A DNA stretch of 64,000 bases from an uncultured Algibacter sp. (lineage in GTDB: Bacteria > Bacteroidota > Bacteroidia > Flavobacteriales > Flavobacteriaceae), in assembly GCA_947502405.1 (NCBI GenBank), contig CANMZT010000012.1:1-64000 (forward strand). The letters are read 5' to 3'. The stretch's first letter is position 1. Every line of letters starts with the position of its first letter. The translations under genes were made by a program, and so were the position numbers. Of this stretch, positions 35,842 through 44,202 are shown in pieces. Under the pieces are notes generated by a model that saw only the letters and a list, made by a program, of their open reading frames with translations, was not told the DNA's origin and did not search any database.

Positions 35842-36219
35842 TGTCCCCTCGAGCGCAGTCGAGAGGTTTCTTATGAAGACTTATTTTGTGTACATACTAA
35901 AATGTTCTGATGGACTAACATACACAGGAATAACAAATAATATTTCTAGAAGATTTGAAGAACATCAAAATGGCTTAAATAAAAATTGTTTTTACTTTTA
36001 AACGAAGACCTTTAGAACTTATTTTTCGACAAGAATTTAATAATGCAAATCAAGCTATATATTTTGAAAAGAAAATTAAAAAATAGAGTGGAAAGAAAAA
36101 ATTAGCTTTAGCAAATGACAATTTTGATATGTTAGAGATTTTAGCTGAATGCAGAAATGCTACACATTCAAAATATAAGCCAGAAAATAAATAGGTCTCG
36201 ACTGCGCTCGACCAGACAA
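35842..36219. mobile_element. Palindrome-flanked unit carrying a GIY-YIG pseudogene
   Basis: The left arm TGTCCCCTCGAGCGCAGTCG (from 35842) and the right arm, read on the minus strand from 36219 as TTGTCTGGTCGAGCGCAGTC, form imperfect inverted ends of about 27 bp around a broken GIY-YIG nuclease gene. The same arms without a gene form the 56-bp unit at 33961-34016. Mobility is inferred from the shared ends. No target-site duplication was established. Confidence 0.5.
35873..36194 (+). pseudogene. GIY-YIG nuclease-family gene, frameshifted and with a nonsense codon
   Basis: From ATG 35873 the frame reads KTYFVYILKCSDG then LTYTGITNNISRRFEEHQNG, a clear GIY-YIG domain. After the T5 run at 35989-35993 the frame shifts by +1, and the rest (KRRPLELIFRQEFNNANQAI, then FEKKIK) continues in the next frame. 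TAG at 36084-36086 replaces the tryptophan expected before SGKKKLAL. The last sense codons end at TAG 36192-36194, inside the right palindromic arm. Two separate lesions show it is inactive. An intact gene would encode about 106 residues of the UPF0213-like small nuclease family. Confidence 0.88.
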
Positions 36220-36259
36220 GCATTGAGTAATTTGAGAAAAGTATAGAATTAAATATAGA

Positions 36260-37699
36260 ATGGACATCCAAAACTTCATAAACGGCAAATTCGAAAATCC
36301 AATCTCAAATGAATGGATAGACAATTATTGTCCTGAAAACGGTGAAGTTTACGGAAAAACACCAAACTCTTCAAAATTAGATGTTGAAAATGCGGTTAAA
36401 GCTGCAAAAGAAGCTTTTCCTAATTGGTCTCAAACCACTTTAGAAAAACGTAGTAGCATATTAATTAAAATCTCAGAATTATTAGAATCGAATTTACAAC
36501 GCTTTGCTGAAGCAGAAAGTAAAGACAATGGTAAACCAATCAGTTTAGCAAAAGCAATTGATATTCCGAGAGCAGCAAGTAACTTTCGTTTCTATGCACA
36601 TGCTATAACTCAATTTGCTAGTGAGAGTCATGAAAGTGTAGGCCTGAACGCTATAAATTACACCTTACGTCAGCCTATTGGCGTTGTTGGTTGCATATCA
36701 CCTTGGAATCTACCACTCTATTTATTTACATGGAAAATTGCTCCAGCCCTAGCTGCTGGAAATTGCGTAGTTGCAAAACCTAGTGAAATAACACCTATAA
36801 CCGCCTTTTTACTTGGAGAAATTTGTAATGAAGCTAGATTACCAAAAGGTGTTTTAAATATTGTTCATGGCTTAGGAAACACAACAGGGCAAGCTATTGT
36901 TGAACACCCAGAGATTAAAGCCATTTCGTTTACCGGTGGAACAGTAACCGGAGCACATATTGCCAAAATTGCTTCACCAATGTTTAAAAAATTATCTTTA
37001 GAGTTAGGCGGTAAAAATCCAAATATCATTTTTGCTGATTGTGATTATGAAGATATGTTGTCTACTACTGTGCGTTCCTCTTTTGCTAATCAAGGACAAA
37101 TATGTTTATGTGGTAGTAGAATTTTTATTGAAGCCTCTATTTATGAAAAATTTAAAGCTGATTTTATTGAAAAAGTAAAAGCTTTAAAAGTTGGACACCC
37201 GTCTAATGAAGATACTGATGTTGGTGCTTTAGTTTCAAAACCACATTTAGAAAAGGTTATAAATTACATAGAGATTGCTAAAGAAGAAGGTGGAAAAATA
37301 CTTTATGGTGGAAAACAAGTCACTGTCGAGGGTTTTGAGAATGGTTATTATTTTGAACCTACCATTATTGAAGTAGAAACACACGAATGTAGAATAAATC
37401 AAGAAGAAATTTTTGGACCTGTTGTTACTATTATGCCTTTTGAATCTGAAGAAGATGTATTAACCATGGCAAACAAAGTGAAATACGGATTATCTGCAAC
37501 GTTATGGACAAACAATTTGAAACGCACCATGCGAATGAGTAATGCGTTACAAGCAGGAATTGTTTGGGTAAATACTTGGATGCTTCGTGATTTACGAACA
37601 CCATTTGGCGGTATAAAAGCTTCTGGTATTGGTCGTGAAGGCGGTTTTGAAGCTTTACGGTTTTTTACTGAAGCTAAAAATGTTTGCATAAAATACTAG
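36260..37699 (+). CDS. Aldehyde dehydrogenase, probable 2-aminomuconate semialdehyde dehydrogenase
   Basis: The 479-residue NAD-dependent enzyme shows PWNLPLYLFTWKIAPALAAG, KPSEITP, FTGGTVTGAHIA, ELGGKNPNII with the general-base glutamate, and GQICLCGSR with the catalytic cysteine. EEIFGPVV and the closing PFGGIKASGIGREGG are also present. The best pathway assignment is oxidation of 2-aminomuconate 6-semialdehyde, the product of the ACMSD decarboxylase in the same cluster. The closely related 2-hydroxymuconic semialdehyde dehydrogenases cannot be excluded from sequence alone. Confidence 0.92.
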   Translation: MDIQNFINGKFENPISNEWIDNYCPENGEVYGKTPNSSKLDVENAVKAAKEAFPNWSQTTLEKRSSILIKISELLESNLQRFAEAESKDNGKPISLAKAIDIPRAASNFRFYAHAITQFASESHESVGLNAINYTLRQPIGVVGCISPWNLPLYLFTWKIAPALAAGNCVVAKPSEITPITAFLLGEICNEARLPKGVLNIVHGLGNTTGQAIVEHPEIKAISFTGGTVTGAHIAKIASPMFKKLSLELGGKNPNIIFADCDYEDMLSTTVRSSFANQGQICLCGSRIFIEASIYEKFKADFIEKVKALKVGHPSNEDTDVGALVSKPHLEKVINYIEIAKEEGGKILYGGKQVTVEGFENGYYFEPTIIEVETHECRINQEEIFGPVVTIMPFESEEDVLTMANKVKYGLSATLWTNNLKRTMRMSNALQAGIVWVNTWMLRDLRTPFGGIKASGIGREGGFEALRFFTEAKNVCIKY

Positions 37700-37772
37700 T
37701 TCCCGCTAAGGCGGGAATCTCATAAAATGAATTATAAGTATTAACTAAAAAGATTCACGCCTTCGCGAGAAT
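37700..37772. repeat. Paired inverted palindromic arms between ALDH and SDR genes
   Basis: GTTCCCGCTAAGGCGGGAATCT and, inverted, TCATTCTCGCGAAGGCGTGA face each other across an AT-rich spacer of about 30 bases. Each arm is itself a hairpin. Confidence 0.7.
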
Positions 37773-37781
37773 GAAAAAATT

Positions 37782-38564
37782 ATGGATTTAAAACTTAATA
37801 ACAAAAACGCCTTGGTTTGCGGTAGTACACAAGGTATAGGAAAAGCCACTGCCATGGCATTAGCTGCAGAAGGTGTTAACGTAACGCTTGTTGCGAGAAA
37901 CAGAGAAAAACTTAAAGCAGTTTTAGCTGAATTACCAGACCATAGAAACCATAGTTATATTGTTGCAGATTTTTTGAACCCTAGAGAACTGCAAGAACAG
38001 ATTATAAAATTTATTGAGAAAGAACATGGCTTTCATATTGTAGTGAATAATACTGGTGGCCCCAGAAGTGGAAATATTTTAACTGCAAGTTTGGAAGCTT
38101 TTGAAAATGCTTTTACCATGCATTTAAAATGTAACCACCTTTTAGCACAAGCTACTATTCCTTTTATGAAGGCAGAAGGTTTTGGAAGAATTATTAATGT
38201 AATTTCAACATCAGTAAAAGAACCAATACCGGGACTTGGTGTGAGTAATACTATTAGAGGTGCAGTTGGAAATTGGAGCAAAACCTTATCTATAGAAGTT
38301 GCAGAGTTTGGGATTACAGTAAACAACGTGCTTCCTGGTTTTACAGATACAGAACGCTTAACTGAAATTATTAATATTAAAGCGAATATTGAGGAAAAAT
38401 CTATTGAGGAGATGACAGAGATAATGAAAAATTACACGCCTGCAAAACGCTTTGCCAAACCTGAAGAAACCGCCAATGCTATTACATTTTTAGCTAGTGA
38501 GGCTGCTGGATATATTAATGGAATTAATATTCCTGTGGATGGCGGACGCACCAAATCTTTATAA
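37782..38564 (+). CDS. Short-chain dehydrogenase/reductase
   Basis: The 260-residue Rossmann-fold oxidoreductase has the cofactor motif GSTQGIGKATA near 14-24 and NNTGGPRSG near 89-97. The expected YxxxK catalytic pair is altered: the region reads STSVKEPIPGLGVSNTIRGAVGNWSKTLSIE, in which no tyrosine occupies the usual position and N/R stand near the lysine site. The C-terminal glycine-rich block NGINIPVDGGRTKS is normal. Its place in the kynurenine cluster suggests a step in 3-hydroxyanthranilate or aminomuconate handling, but none is established. Confidence 0.85.
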   Translation: MDLKLNNKNALVCGSTQGIGKATAMALAAEGVNVTLVARNREKLKAVLAELPDHRNHSYIVADFLNPRELQEQIIKFIEKEHGFHIVVNNTGGPRSGNILTASLEAFENAFTMHLKCNHLLAQATIPFMKAEGFGRIINVISTSVKEPIPGLGVSNTIRGAVGNWSKTLSIEVAEFGITVNNVLPGFTDTERLTEIINIKANIEEKSIEEMTEIMKNYTPAKRFAKPEETANAITFLASEAAGYINGINIPVDGGRTKSL

Positions 38565-38621
38565 TAATTTAACTATGATAACTTTAATAGAATTTAAGGT
38601 GTTTGTATATTAGTAAGGAAT

Positions 38622-38710
38622 TTGCGTTAAGGATAGAAGCGGCATCCTTTTTTGCTTTTTCTGCAAAAAAGATATAGCGGATAGCCTGACCCCTTTTCGG
38701 GGTAACGCCC
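38622..38710 (+). repeat. Dispersed structured intergenic element, copy B
   Basis: It runs from TTGCGTTAAGGATAGAAGC to CCCCTTTTCGGGGTAACGCC. GCGTTA (38624-38629) pairs with TAACGC, an inner CTTTTTTGC/GCAAAAAAG-type hairpin is present, and GACCCCTTTTCGGGGT is a third hairpin. It ends 13 bases before the haaO ATG, so it would be in the haaO leader if the cluster is transcribed through. Confidence 0.75.
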
Positions 38711-38723
38711 AAAACATGAAACA

Positions 38724-39257
38724 ATGAGTACATTATTTCCTCCGATAAATTTTAAAGCTTGGATTGAAGAAAACAGGCATCTTTTAAAGCCTCCTGTTGG
38801 TAATAAAGTGGTTTGGAAGGATGGGGATTTTATTGTGATGGTTGTTGGTGGACCGAATAGCAGAAAGGATTATCATTACAATGAGACCCCCGAGTTTTTC
38901 TATCAGGTTGAGGGTGATATTGTTTTGAAGGTTATTGATAAAGGGACTCCGAAAGACATTCATATAAGAGAAGGCGAGATATTTTTGTTACCACCAAAAG
39001 TGCCACATTCTCCTCAACGAGGTGCTAATACGGTAGGTTTGGTTATTGAATATCCTAGAGAGAAAGGTGTTAAAGATGCGTTACTTTGGTTTTGTGAAAA
39101 TTGTGTTACAAAACTTTACGAAGAGGATTTTACCTTGGATAATATTGAGACTGATATGCCTAAAATTTTTGATAAGTACTATGGTGATAAAACCAAACGT
39201 AGTTGCCCAAATTGTGGTGAAATTATGGAGCCTCCAAAGAAGGTTAAAATAGATTAA
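38724..39257 (+). CDS. haaO: 3-hydroxyanthranilate 3,4-dioxygenase
   Basis: This iron(II) cupin enzyme opens the ring of 3-hydroxyanthranilate to 2-amino-3-carboxymuconate semialdehyde. The 177-residue protein has the cupin core with GGPNSRKDYHYNETPEFFYQ, carrying a histidine and glutamate of the iron site, and LLPPKVPHSPQR with a further histidine. A C-terminal rubredoxin-like site follows, with CENC near 127 and CPNCGEIM near 163, typical of the bacterial enzyme. The ACMSD decarboxylase is next downstream. Confidence 0.95.
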   Translation: MSTLFPPINFKAWIEENRHLLKPPVGNKVVWKDGDFIVMVVGGPNSRKDYHYNETPEFFYQVEGDIVLKVIDKGTPKDIHIREGEIFLLPPKVPHSPQRGANTVGLVIEYPREKGVKDALLWFCENCVTKLYEEDFTLDNIETDMPKIFDKYYGDKTKRSCPNCGEIMEPPKKVKID

Positions 39258-39260
39258 CAT

Positions 39261-39340
39261 TGTCATTCCTACAAAAGCAGGAACCTTAGACATAACAACT
39301 TAATTTTAAAAAAATAGATTCCTGCCTTAGCAGGAATGAC
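39261..39340. repeat. Paired inverted palindromic arms between haaO and ACMSD genes
   Basis: TGTCATTCCTACAAAAGCAG and, inverted, TGTCATTCCTGCTAAGGCAG bound a 32-base AT-rich spacer. The right arm contains the ATG at 39336 that would otherwise be taken as the start of the next gene. Confidence 0.75.
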
Positions 39341-39344
39341 AAAA

Positions 39345-40430
39345 ATGGAAAAACGCAAACTTAGAATTAATGGTCATTCTCACTTGTTGCCTTACCCTGA
39401 AGAAATACCTGAATTCATGCGTGAAAAAGGTATTTTTTGGGTAGATAAGGATAGGAAATTCATGCTACAAAAAGGGTGGAAACGCCCTGTTACGGATTCT
39501 AGTTTTTTCTTAAATGAAAAATTGGAGTGGATGGAGCGCAACAAACTAGACCATGCTGTTGTGCTTAATTTATCACAATTATACGGTAATGGTTTGCGTG
39601 TTGAGGAAATGAAAAAAGCCTTACGTTTTCAGAATGATTTTAATGCGCGTATACAGCATGAACACCCAAGCAAATTTACTTGTGGTTTTGTAGTACACCC
39701 TGCGTTTATTAGAAGTGCTTGTTGGGAAATTGAACGTTGTGTAGAAAACCATGGTTTACAACTCCTCTGTTTACCTACGCATTATATGGACACTATTGGT
39801 ACTTGGCGCTGTATTTTTGATGAGGAAAATGAACCCCTTTTTGAATTGGCTGACAAATACAATCTTGCTGTTGAAATACATCCTTATGATGGTGAAAAAT
39901 TTATAAAACTTGAAAATACCTCATGGCGTTTTCATTTAATTTGGATGTTGGCGCAATGTGCTGATGCCTATCACTTTTTAACATTAAATGGGTATCAGGA
40001 TAAGTTTCCGAATATGCGTACCTGTTTTGCTCATGGTGGACAACTAGCACAAATTAATTTAGGACGCCGTATTCAAGGTTTTGATGGTAGGCCAGATTTA
40101 TTTGAAGGTAAACACCACCCTAGAAAAGCCGTGGGACATAAAAATATTTTCTTTGACACTTTGGTACATGACACTGGCGGTTTAGAGTTACTAATTAGAA
40201 ATCATGGCTCTAAACAGGTTATTATGGGATTGGACGACCCTTATCCATTAGGTGAAATGGAGAGCGAACCCCAATCATCTTACCCAGGGAAATTATTAGA
40301 TTTGGCTATTGAACGCAATATTATTACTGAAAAAGAATATGATGCTATTTGGGAAGATAATGTGATACAGTGGTTGTGTGGTGATAACGAAGCTGCTAAA
40401 CAAAAGTTTATTAGTAGGGTTTTAAGTTAA
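39345..40430 (+). CDS. 2-amino-3-carboxymuconate-6-semialdehyde decarboxylase (ACMSD)
   Basis: This zinc-dependent amidohydrolase-superfamily enzyme decarboxylates ACMS to 2-aminomuconate 6-semialdehyde. The 361-residue protein has the N-terminal metal pair in GHSHLLP (residues 8-14), EIHPYD, the catalytic histidine in FAHGGQLAQINLGRR and the aspartate in MGLDDPYPLGE. The ATG at 39336 lies inside a repeat arm, so I choose ATG 39345 (MEKRKLRING). It is the last gene of the kynurenine cluster and ends at a hairpin. Confidence 0.93.
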   Translation: MEKRKLRINGHSHLLPYPEEIPEFMREKGIFWVDKDRKFMLQKGWKRPVTDSSFFLNEKLEWMERNKLDHAVVLNLSQLYGNGLRVEEMKKALRFQNDFNARIQHEHPSKFTCGFVVHPAFIRSACWEIERCVENHGLQLLCLPTHYMDTIGTWRCIFDEENEPLFELADKYNLAVEIHPYDGEKFIKLENTSWRFHLIWMLAQCADAYHFLTLNGYQDKFPNMRTCFAHGGQLAQINLGRRIQGFDGRPDLFEGKHHPRKAVGHKNIFFDTLVHDTGGLELLIRNHGSKQVIMGLDDPYPLGEMESEPQSSYPGKLLDLAIERNIITEKEYDAIWEDNVIQWLCGDNEAAKQKFISRVLS

Positions 40431-40436
40431 AAAAAC

Positions 40437-40473
40437 ATAAAGTCCTATTTTAACTATAAAAAAAGGACTTTAT
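40437..40473. terminator. Hairpin between convergent ACMSD and M16 genes
   Basis: ATAAAGTCCT (40437-40446) and AGGACTTTAT (40464-40473) form a 10-bp stem with a 17-base AT-rich loop. No long T run follows, so it is a weaker terminator candidate. Confidence 0.55.
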
Positions 40474-40507
40474 GAACTATAGCTTGAGGTGTAATTTTAT
40501 TTTCTGA

Positions 40508-43357
40508 CTATTCCTTTGATTCTGTTAATAGTTTAGCAATTAAACTTGGTGTGCCAACATATTTTTTTGCTATTTTCTTTATATACTTTGGAGTTATTTC
40601 AGATAGCTTCTCTTCGTAATCACTTAAATCTTTAAAAGGCTGATTCCAGTAAATTTTATTATACATATGGGTAAGCCAAAACCTATTAGTTTCCAATGCT
40701 TTTTTTCTATTTAAAACCCAATTCTTTTTAACACCAGCTACTTCTTTTTTTGTTGGGCCTTCTTTTAAAAATTCGTTTAACACTTTTAAGCTTTCTTCTT
40801 CTAAAACATTTATATTATCTGGAGAACAAGTAAAGTCAATAGATGCTGAGTATTTAGAGTATGGTCTTCTTATATGCCTAATACTTGCTCTTACAGAGTA
40901 TACACCTCCTTTTTCTTCTCGAATTTTATCTCGTAATCTGGTTTTAAATATTTGACCAAACATTTTTAAAGCATCACTTTCTTTTTTTACATGTTTTGCT
41001 TCTGTTTCAAATTTAATTACTAATGTAGCTTTTTCTTCCAAACCTTTTTGCACTTCTACACGCTCACCTGAAAGTATGTTTTTGTAAGAAGACAGTTTAT
41101 AATCTTCTCTTTCATCAGTACTTGGTAATGATGCTATGTATGTTTCGGCCAATGCTTTTAGTAAATCTTCGTCAAAATCGCCAACAAAGAAGAAATTAAA
41201 ATCTCCTGCATTTTCAAAACGCTCTGTATATGCTTTATATAAAGAAGTATAAGGTACTGAATCTAGCAAATGTATGACCTTCTCATTGTCGTTCATGTTT
41301 ACATATCTGGGGTTTCCTGCTTGAGTTATTTTACTAATCTCTGATGAAAAAATAACGCTAGGGCTTAAGGTTCTATTTTTAGATGCTTCTTTAATTTTAT
41401 TTACATAAGTAGCATACATTTTTTCGTCTTTATTAAGACTTGTAAAATTCAAATAGATTAATTTAAACATGGTTTCTAAATCTGCAGCTCTTGCAGACCC
41501 TTTTAAACCCTCGTCGTAAGTAGAAATTGAAGGAGTAACTCTTACTTTTTTACCTGCAAGAAATTTAGATAACTCATGACTTTTAAACCCGCCAATACCT
41601 GCAACTCTTACAATAGGCATTAACTGCCCTACGCTCTTAATTTCCTCATCAGACATTAATGAGTTACCGCCATAGCTAAAAGCTCTAAATGTTACTTTCT
41701 CTGTATCAAAATCTGTTTTTTTATAGTAAATTTTAGCACCATTACTTAATGTTATTTTTTTAATACCGTATAATTCTGTTTCTTCTGAAACGATGCTCCC
41801 TTTTGGCGCTAAGTTTTTTATTAATTGGTTACCTAATTCCTTAGGAATATATTTAGTAATCGTGCTATCTTTCTCTGCTTCTTGTATTGTTTGAAGTAAT
41901 TCCTTTTCTGTAGGTAATACCAAATCTTCTTTTTCTGGTGCGGTAAGTATTAATACCCTGTTATCTTTATGATAATATTTATCAAACATAACTTTTACAT
42001 CGTTCAAATCAATTTGAGGAATAATACTTTTATAAAAATTATATCTCCAATCTTTAGAATATAGCACCCAATCGTTTTTAAATTCCTGCTCCAAAAGACC
42101 TAAATACCTTGAAGAGTACCAATCATCTTTACTCTCTAAAAAGGTTTCATTACTAGCAAGCATATCTTTTTTTGTTTGATCAAGCTCATCAATTGTAAAA
42201 CCAAAACGTTTAACACGCTCAAGCTCCATAACCATATGCTTTAACGTGTTTTTTACACCTGCCTCACTTGAAGAAGCTGAGATAGAAAATTTACCATGAT
42301 ATTTACTTAAAGTACCTCCTAATCTAGAACCTGCACCAATAAATGGCGGTGTATCACTATTAGATAACTCCACTAGCCTTCTATTAATCATAGAAAGCAT
42401 CATACGCTTTATAATATTCTCTTTTTGATTCTTTAGTAAAAAATGTTTATGTTTTATTGGCCTTGGGTTAATAAAATCAAAACTTAAAGAAGTCATTGTT
42501 TTTTCAGGATCTGTAATAACCTTTATACGGGTTTCTTTATGGTAAGGCACACTATCATAAGCAAATAACGGTTTTGGGTTTTCTGGATTGGTTAATTTTG
42601 AGAAGTGTTTTTTAATTTTGCTCTCAGCATAGTCAGAATCTATATCTCCTGCCACAACAATGCCCATTAAATTTGGGCGATACCAATCATTATAAAACCT
42701 ACGTAAATCATCAGTTTTAAAGTTCTTGATGCTTTCTATTTTTTCATCAGAAAAATATCTTAACTGTGGCATACCGTCGTAAATAAACTTTACACTTTCA
42801 GTACCAACACGGTTACTACTGCCAAGTCGGGCTCTAAATTCTTCTAAAACCACAGGGCGTTCGTCATTAATAGCTTGGTCTTCCAATAACATATTATGCG
42901 CCCAATCTTCAATAATTTGAAATGCTTTATCAACCTTTTTTAAATCTTGGCTAGGTATTTTCAATTTATAAACCGTTTCTTCAATGCCCGTATGTGCATT
43001 TAAATCTGCGCCAAAAGTCATACCAATACTTTCTAAATACTTTATAAGTTTATCCTTTTTAAAGTTTTTGGTACCATTAAACCCCATATGTTCTAATAAG
43101 TGGGCTAAACCTTGTTGAGAATCATCTTCTTGCAAATGGCCTACTTTTATAATTAAGCGAATGTTTACAATCTCTTTTGGTCTATCATTTTCTTTTATGT
43201 AGTATTTGAGTCCGTTTTGTAATTGACCTCTTATAGCAGAAGTATCCTTTGGGATTTTGCTTTCCAAATCGTATTCAAAAGAATTATTTTGTGAGTTTTG
43301 TTGAGAAAATACTAATGTGGTAGTTAATAAAAGGAATAAGGCTAATAATTGTTTCAT
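40508..43357 (-). CDS. Secreted M16-family (pitrilysin/insulinase) metallopeptidase
   Basis: The 949-residue protein has a signal peptide (ending VFSQ) and two M16 repeats. The first carries the inverted zinc motif HLLEH at residues 86-90 (AHLLEHMGFNGT) and the third ligand glutamate in the GIEETVYKLKIP segment. The second half (about 520 onwards) is the inactive partner domain with the KGLEEKATLVIKFE-type block. It should act in the periplasm or at the cell surface on peptides. It is transcribed alone, with lytTR genes upstream on the same strand. Confidence 0.92.
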   Translation of the reverse strand: MKQLLALFLLLTTTLVFSQQNSQNNSFEYDLESKIPKDTSAIRGQLQNGLKYYIKENDRPKEIVNIRLIIKVGHLQEDDSQQGLAHLLEHMGFNGTKNFKKDKLIKYLESIGMTFGADLNAHTGIEETVYKLKIPSQDLKKVDKAFQIIEDWAHNMLLEDQAINDERPVVLEEFRARLGSSNRVGTESVKFIYDGMPQLRYFSDEKIESIKNFKTDDLRRFYNDWYRPNLMGIVVAGDIDSDYAESKIKKHFSKLTNPENPKPLFAYDSVPYHKETRIKVITDPEKTMTSLSFDFINPRPIKHKHFLLKNQKENIIKRMMLSMINRRLVELSNSDTPPFIGAGSRLGGTLSKYHGKFSISASSSEAGVKNTLKHMVMELERVKRFGFTIDELDQTKKDMLASNETFLESKDDWYSSRYLGLLEQEFKNDWVLYSKDWRYNFYKSIIPQIDLNDVKVMFDKYYHKDNRVLILTAPEKEDLVLPTEKELLQTIQEAEKDSTITKYIPKELGNQLIKNLAPKGSIVSEETELYGIKKITLSNGAKIYYKKTDFDTEKVTFRAFSYGGNSLMSDEEIKSVGQLMPIVRVAGIGGFKSHELSKFLAGKKVRVTPSISTYDEGLKGSARAADLETMFKLIYLNFTSLNKDEKMYATYVNKIKEASKNRTLSPSVIFSSEISKITQAGNPRYVNMNDNEKVIHLLDSVPYTSLYKAYTERFENAGDFNFFFVGDFDEDLLKALAETYIASLPSTDEREDYKLSSYKNILSGERVEVQKGLEEKATLVIKFETEAKHVKKESDALKMFGQIFKTRLRDKIREEKGGVYSVRASIRHIRRPYSKYSASIDFTCSPDNINVLEEESLKVLNEFLKEGPTKKEVAGVKKNWVLNRKKALETNRFWLTHMYNKIYWNQPFKDLSDYEEKLSEITPKYIKKIAKKYVGTPSLIAKLLTESKE

Positions 43358-43439
43358 GTTTATTTTAATTGTTGCTTTTGGTAAGTTAAATACTCCATCG
43401 TTAAGAGCTTACAAGTTAGTGTATTTATTGTAATAAAAG

Positions 43440-44201
43440 TTACACGTTTATCCAGTTTTTTATTTTTTCTAAATAACTTCTACCAGTCGTTATTTGTGTT
43501 CTTTTATTATTACTTAATATGACAAGGTATCTGCTATTGAAATATTTTTTAACCTCTTCTACAAGATTAGTGTTTATAATATTAGCACGGTGTACCCTTA
43601 AAAAATGATTAGGTAATTTCTGTTCTAATTGCGATAAAGATTTTTCGGTTATAAAATGGTCCGTATTAGTAAATAAAGTTACATACTTATCGGTAGCTTC
43701 AAAGTAAAACACATCATCTAATTTTATAAAAATAATGCTGTCTCCCTTTTTTACTGTTATGGAAGTCATCATTTCAGCGGCTCTACTTTCATTTAAGGTT
43801 TTTATAACTTCCAGTATATTCTGTGGTCTTTGGTTTATATTAAACTGTTTTAATTTATTGATGGTTTTTTCTAAACGTTCTATCCTCACGGGTTTTACTA
43901 AATAATCTATACTATTGGTTTCAAAAGCTTTTAACGAATATTCATCGTGTGCCGTACAGAATACTATTAACGGGATTTTTTCTAAATGTTCAATAAGCTG
44001 AAAACCTGTTAATCCAGGCATTTCTATATCCAAAAATATTAAATCTGGCTTTAAAAGTTCTATCCGTTGTTTTGCGTCATTTCCATTTTTAGCAAAACCA
44101 ATAATATTAATCGTTTTAGGAAAATTTAAAAGCAATGTTTCTAGACGTGTTCTGGCTAAGGGTTCGTCGTCTATTATTAAGGTTGAATAGGTTTTATTCA
44201 T
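43440..44201 (-). CDS. LytTR-family DNA-binding response regulator
   Basis: The 253-residue protein has an N-terminal receiver domain with IIDDEPLAR near 10-18, phospho-acceptor aspartate in PDLIFLDIEMPG near 53-64 and the conserved lysine in DYLVKPV. The C-terminal LytTR domain starts near 148, with VFYFEATDKYVTLFT and FLRVHRANIIN. Its partner sensor kinase ends 1 base before its start, so the pair forms a two-component system of LytS/LytR type. Confidence 0.94.
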   Translation of the reverse strand: MNKTYSTLIIDDEPLARTRLETLLLNFPKTINIIGFAKNGNDAKQRIELLKPDLIFLDIEMPGLTGFQLIEHLEKIPLIVFCTAHDEYSLKAFETNSIDYLVKPVRIERLEKTINKLKQFNINQRPQNILEVIKTLNESRAAEMMTSITVKKGDSIIFIKLDDVFYFEATDKYVTLFTNTDHFITEKSLSQLEQKLPNHFLRVHRANIINTNLVEEVKKYFNSRYLVILSNNKRTQITTGRSYLEKIKNWINV

Positions 44202-44202
44202 C

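Noticed and set aside
35873-36194. Programmed frameshifting to express the GIY-YIG protein
   Set aside because: A single +1 event could in principle be programmed, but the separate TAG in the second part would still truncate the product, so decay is the simpler reading.
36050-36271. 73-residue minus-strand ORF between ridA and the aldehyde dehydrogenase
   Set aside because: It is antisense to the GIY-YIG pseudogene and includes palindromic repeat sequence.
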